A stretch of DNA of 64,000 nucleotides. Origin: Herbidospora daliensis (GTDB lineage Bacteria; Actinomycetota; Actinomycetes; Streptosporangiales; Streptosporangiaceae). The stretch spans positions 558,001 through 622,000 of the forward strand of contig NZ_BBXF01000002.1 in NCBI RefSeq assembly GCF_001570585.1. Reading direction: 5' to 3'. Below, in pieces: positions 62,367-64,000 of the stretch (its first letter is position 1; each line of letters begins with the position of its first letter). The translations under genes and the position numbers were made by a program. The notes under the pieces were generated by a model. That model saw only the letters and a list, made by a program, of their open reading frames with translations, searched no databases and was not told where the DNA came from.

Positions 62367-63136
62367 AACGACGTCGACTGGCCCGGCTCCAGGAGGCGCA
62401 ACCGGTCGGCGAGTTCGTACTTCTCGAACGCGTCGAGCAGGTCGGCCGGGCCCTCGGTGAAGTGCTGCCAGCCCTCCATGTGGACGGGCACGACCACCTC
62501 GGCGCCGGTGATCAGGGTCGCCTCCACCACCTCCTCGGCCGTGAAGGTCAGGAAGCCGTCGAGCAACGGGGTGCGGGCCGCGCCGGCGAAGAAGAGCCCG
62601 GCGTCCATCGGGCCGAGCCGTTCGGTGATCTCCCTGGTGGCCTCCAGTGAGGCGTTGTCGCCGCTGACGTAGATCGCCGGTAGATCGAAGGCGGTCAGCA
62701 CGAAGCCCGTCACCGGGCCGGTGAGATCTTCCGTGCCCGGCGGGCCGTGCCTGCCCGGCACCCACGTGATGCGGAGGGAGCCGCCGTCGGGCCGCTCGAA
62801 GGTCACGTGGTCCCAGGGCCGCAGGCCGGTGATGTCCTCGCCGAGCCGTTCGGCCGCCTCCGGGGTGGTCAGCACCTCGGGCACCTCGTCGAGCAGGGCC
62901 CGGCCCGAGCGGTCGAGGTTGTCGGCGTGCTGATCGTGGGAGAGCAGGATGATGTCCAGGTCGCCCAGCTCCTCCCGGGAGACGGCCGGGCCGGTGGTCT
63001 TGATCAGCGTCCGGGTGCCGCTGGCGATCGGTCCGGGCGCGTCCAGGGCCGGATCGGTGAGCAGCCGGAGGCCGCCGATCTCCAGCAGCGCGGTGGGCCC
63101 GCCCACCAGGCGCACGGTGCAGGTTTTCCGCTCCAT
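62363..63136 (-). CDS. MBL-fold metallo-hydrolase
   Basis: A 257-aa metallo-beta-lactamase-fold protein. It reads LVGGPTALLEIGGLRLLTDP, then the metal box DIILLSHDQHADNLD (HxxHxD variant: H, H, D), WVPGRHGPPG and VVPVHMEGW with a late His. SGDNASLE supplies a bridging Asp. It is similar to UlaG/RNase-Z-like hydrolases of unknown substrate. ATG at 63136; the upstream frame is spurious. Its stop overlaps the end of the convergent sigma-partner gene. Confidence 0.87.
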   Translation of the reverse strand: MERKTCTVRLVGGPTALLEIGGLRLLTDPALDAPGPIASGTRTLIKTTGPAVSREELGDLDIILLSHDQHADNLDRSGRALLDEVPEVLTTPEAAERLGEDITGLRPWDHVTFERPDGGSLRITWVPGRHGPPGTEDLTGPVTGFVLTAFDLPAIYVSGDNASLEATREITERLGPMDAGLFFAGAARTPLLDGFLTFTAEEVVEATLITGAEVVVPVHMEGWQHFTEGPADLLDAFEKYELADRLRLLEPGQSTSF

Positions 63137-63187
63137 CACCCCATCCTGCGCACACTCCGCTTGTGGGGATTCGTCCGGGGGTGCCGG

Positions 63188-63234
63188 ACACCACATGTTG
63201 ATGTGACAGCCGAGATCGATCCCATATATGGTGT
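63188..63234 (+). promoter_or_regulatory. Tandem NrdR boxes upstream of nrdA
   Basis: Two 16-bp sites fit the NrdR-box consensus (acaCwAtATaTwGtgt core C-A--AT-T--G). Box 1 is ACACCACATGTTGATG at 63188-63203 and box 2 ATCCCATATATGGTGT at 63219-63234, with starts 31 bp apart, the standard spacing. A -10-like TATATG lies within box 2, so NrdR would block transcription when dATP is high. Confidence 0.72.
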
Positions 63235-63236
63235 CC

Positions 63237-63430
63237 CCCGCGTTGGTTCGCCCCGCCCGCCAGGCGGGGCGCCGTAAGAGGGAACCCGGTGAGAGTCCGG
63301 GACTGCCCCGCAGCGGTGAGTGGGAACGAAAGCCGTCAATCGAGCACTGGGTTTTTCGAAAAGCCTGGGAAGCGACGGCCATTAGGCGCTTCGAGAACGA
63401 AGCACGCCCGCGAGTCCGAAGACCTGCCAA
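63237..63430 (+). promoter_or_regulatory. Cobalamin (B12) riboswitch
   Basis: The conserved features are all visible: a GC-rich P2 hairpin (CGCCCCGCCCGCCAGGCGGGGCG), GTAAGAGGGAACCCGGTGAG-like core with CGGTGAGAGTCCGGGACTG, CCCCGCAGCGGTGAGTGGGA (read here in short blocks), AAGCCTGGGAAGCGACGGCC and the final CGAGTCCGAAGACCTGCC. It lies in the nrdA leader. B12 binding would lower class I reductase synthesis when the B12-dependent class II enzyme can work. Confidence 0.93.
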
Positions 63431-63520
63431 TCGCGTTTTTGGTCCGAGGCCGCGTGGGACGGCCCCGCCCGGTGCCTTCGTGCCCGCGCGCCTCGGTGAG
63501 TTCGCGAGGAGAGGACGAGG

Positions 63521-64000
63521 ATGCGCATCAAGAAGCGCGACGGCTCGCTCGAACCGGTCGACGTGACCAGGATCGTGGCCGCGGTGGAGAGCTGTTCCGG
63601 CGGGCTCGCCGACGTCGAGCCGCTGCGGGTCGCCACCCGGACGATCAGCGGCCTGTACGACGGCGCCACCACCGCCGAACTCGACCGCCTGTCGATCCAG
63701 ACCGCCGCCGAGATGATCGGCGAGGAGCCGCAGTACTCCCGGCTGGCCGCGCGGCTGCTGGCGGCCTACATCCGCAAGGAGGTGGACGCCGACACGTTCA
63801 GCCGGTCGATCAAGGAGGGCCACGCCCTCGGCCTGATCGGCGACGCCACCGCCGCCTTCGTGGCCGACCACGCCGACCTGCTCGACGCCACGATCGATCA
63901 CGACAACGACCGGCGGTTCGAGTACTTCGGCCTGCGCACCGTGTACGACCGCTACCTGCTCCGCCACCCCCAGACCCGGCTGCCCGTGGAGACCCCGCAG
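63521..64000 (+). CDS. nrdA: Ribonucleoside-diphosphate reductase, class Ia alpha subunit (3' end outside window)
   Basis: The first 160 residues are visible. The N-terminal ATP cone begins MRIKKRDGSLEPVDVTRI, with AAVESCSGGLADVEPLRVAT, then TAAEMIGEEPQYSRLAARLL and RRFEYFGLRTVYDRYLLRHP, typical of NrdA. It makes deoxyribonucleotides with a beta subunit expected downstream. GAGGAGAGG precedes the ATG. The leader carries NrdR boxes and a B12 riboswitch, which fits the class Ia enzyme and argues against the B12-dependent NrdJ. Confidence 0.93.
   Translation, partial: MRIKKRDGSLEPVDVTRIVAAVESCSGGLADVEPLRVATRTISGLYDGATTAELDRLSIQTAAEMIGEEPQYSRLAARLLAAYIRKEVDADTFSRSIKEGHALGLIGDATAAFVADHADLLDATIDHDNDRRFEYFGLRTVYDRYLLRHPQTRLPVETPQ

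Overview
High-GC actinomycete chromosome. Supporting signs are strong GC bias at third codon positions, GTG/TTG starts, leaderless promoters with TAnnnT -10 elements, a class F sortase, a DLW-39 micro-protein, CU044-type families and class I ribonucleotide reductase controlled by NrdR boxes plus a cobalamin riboswitch. Many secreted and regulatory genes suggest a mycelial soil actinomycete, perhaps Streptosporangiales; that placement is inference. A near-consensus parS site, DLW-39 and tRNA-Ala(TGC) together suggest the origin-proximal part of the chromosome.

Layout. 0-10.5 kb: PRC-barrel protein; a zinc-type ArsR/CDF-efflux/methyltransferase operon; a secreted protein whose start lies in the parS site, divergent from an OmpR-type two-component system; a 1466-aa poly-HAMP hybrid histidine kinase; a DUF305 lipoprotein; a HATPase regulator. 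10.5-11.9 kb has no credible gene and holds a diverged direct repeat. 11.9-24.9 kb: DLW-39, a HAD hydrolase and tRNA-Ala, then a segment bracketed by two copies of the tRNA 3' end + hairpin + integrase 3' tail, probably the scar of one or more integrated elements. Inside it are ssuABC, an oxidoreductase/TetR pair, an SGNH/FG-GAP secreted protein, a frameshifted ricin-type lectin, a transposase remnant, an acetyltransferase and a divergent NDK-like protein.

24.9-48.4 kb: many small regulator-target pairs (XRE/SDR, TetR/methyltransferase, HxlR/epimerase, GntR/membrane protein, MerR/DUF488 with divergent SDR, WYL/DinB, ArsR/SRPBCC), several with a visible inverted-repeat operator, plus a Cys-motif/TetR/GNAT fusion, an exported beta-carbonic anhydrase, a discoidin-GH5 endoglucanase, and a class F sortase with its likely substrate. 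48.4-58.3 kb: a second two-component system with a lipoprotein, MarR/Ddn-like pair, aldo-keto reductase, dual-specificity-type phosphatase, then the most interesting locus: a trypco1-type protein overlapping a 1392-aa trypsin/nSTAND NTPase/WD40 protein, a predicted biological-conflict or signalling system. 58.3-64 kb: a large secreted nuclease, an ECF sigma factor with a membrane partner, an MBL-fold hydrolase, and the regulated start of nrdA, which runs off the window.
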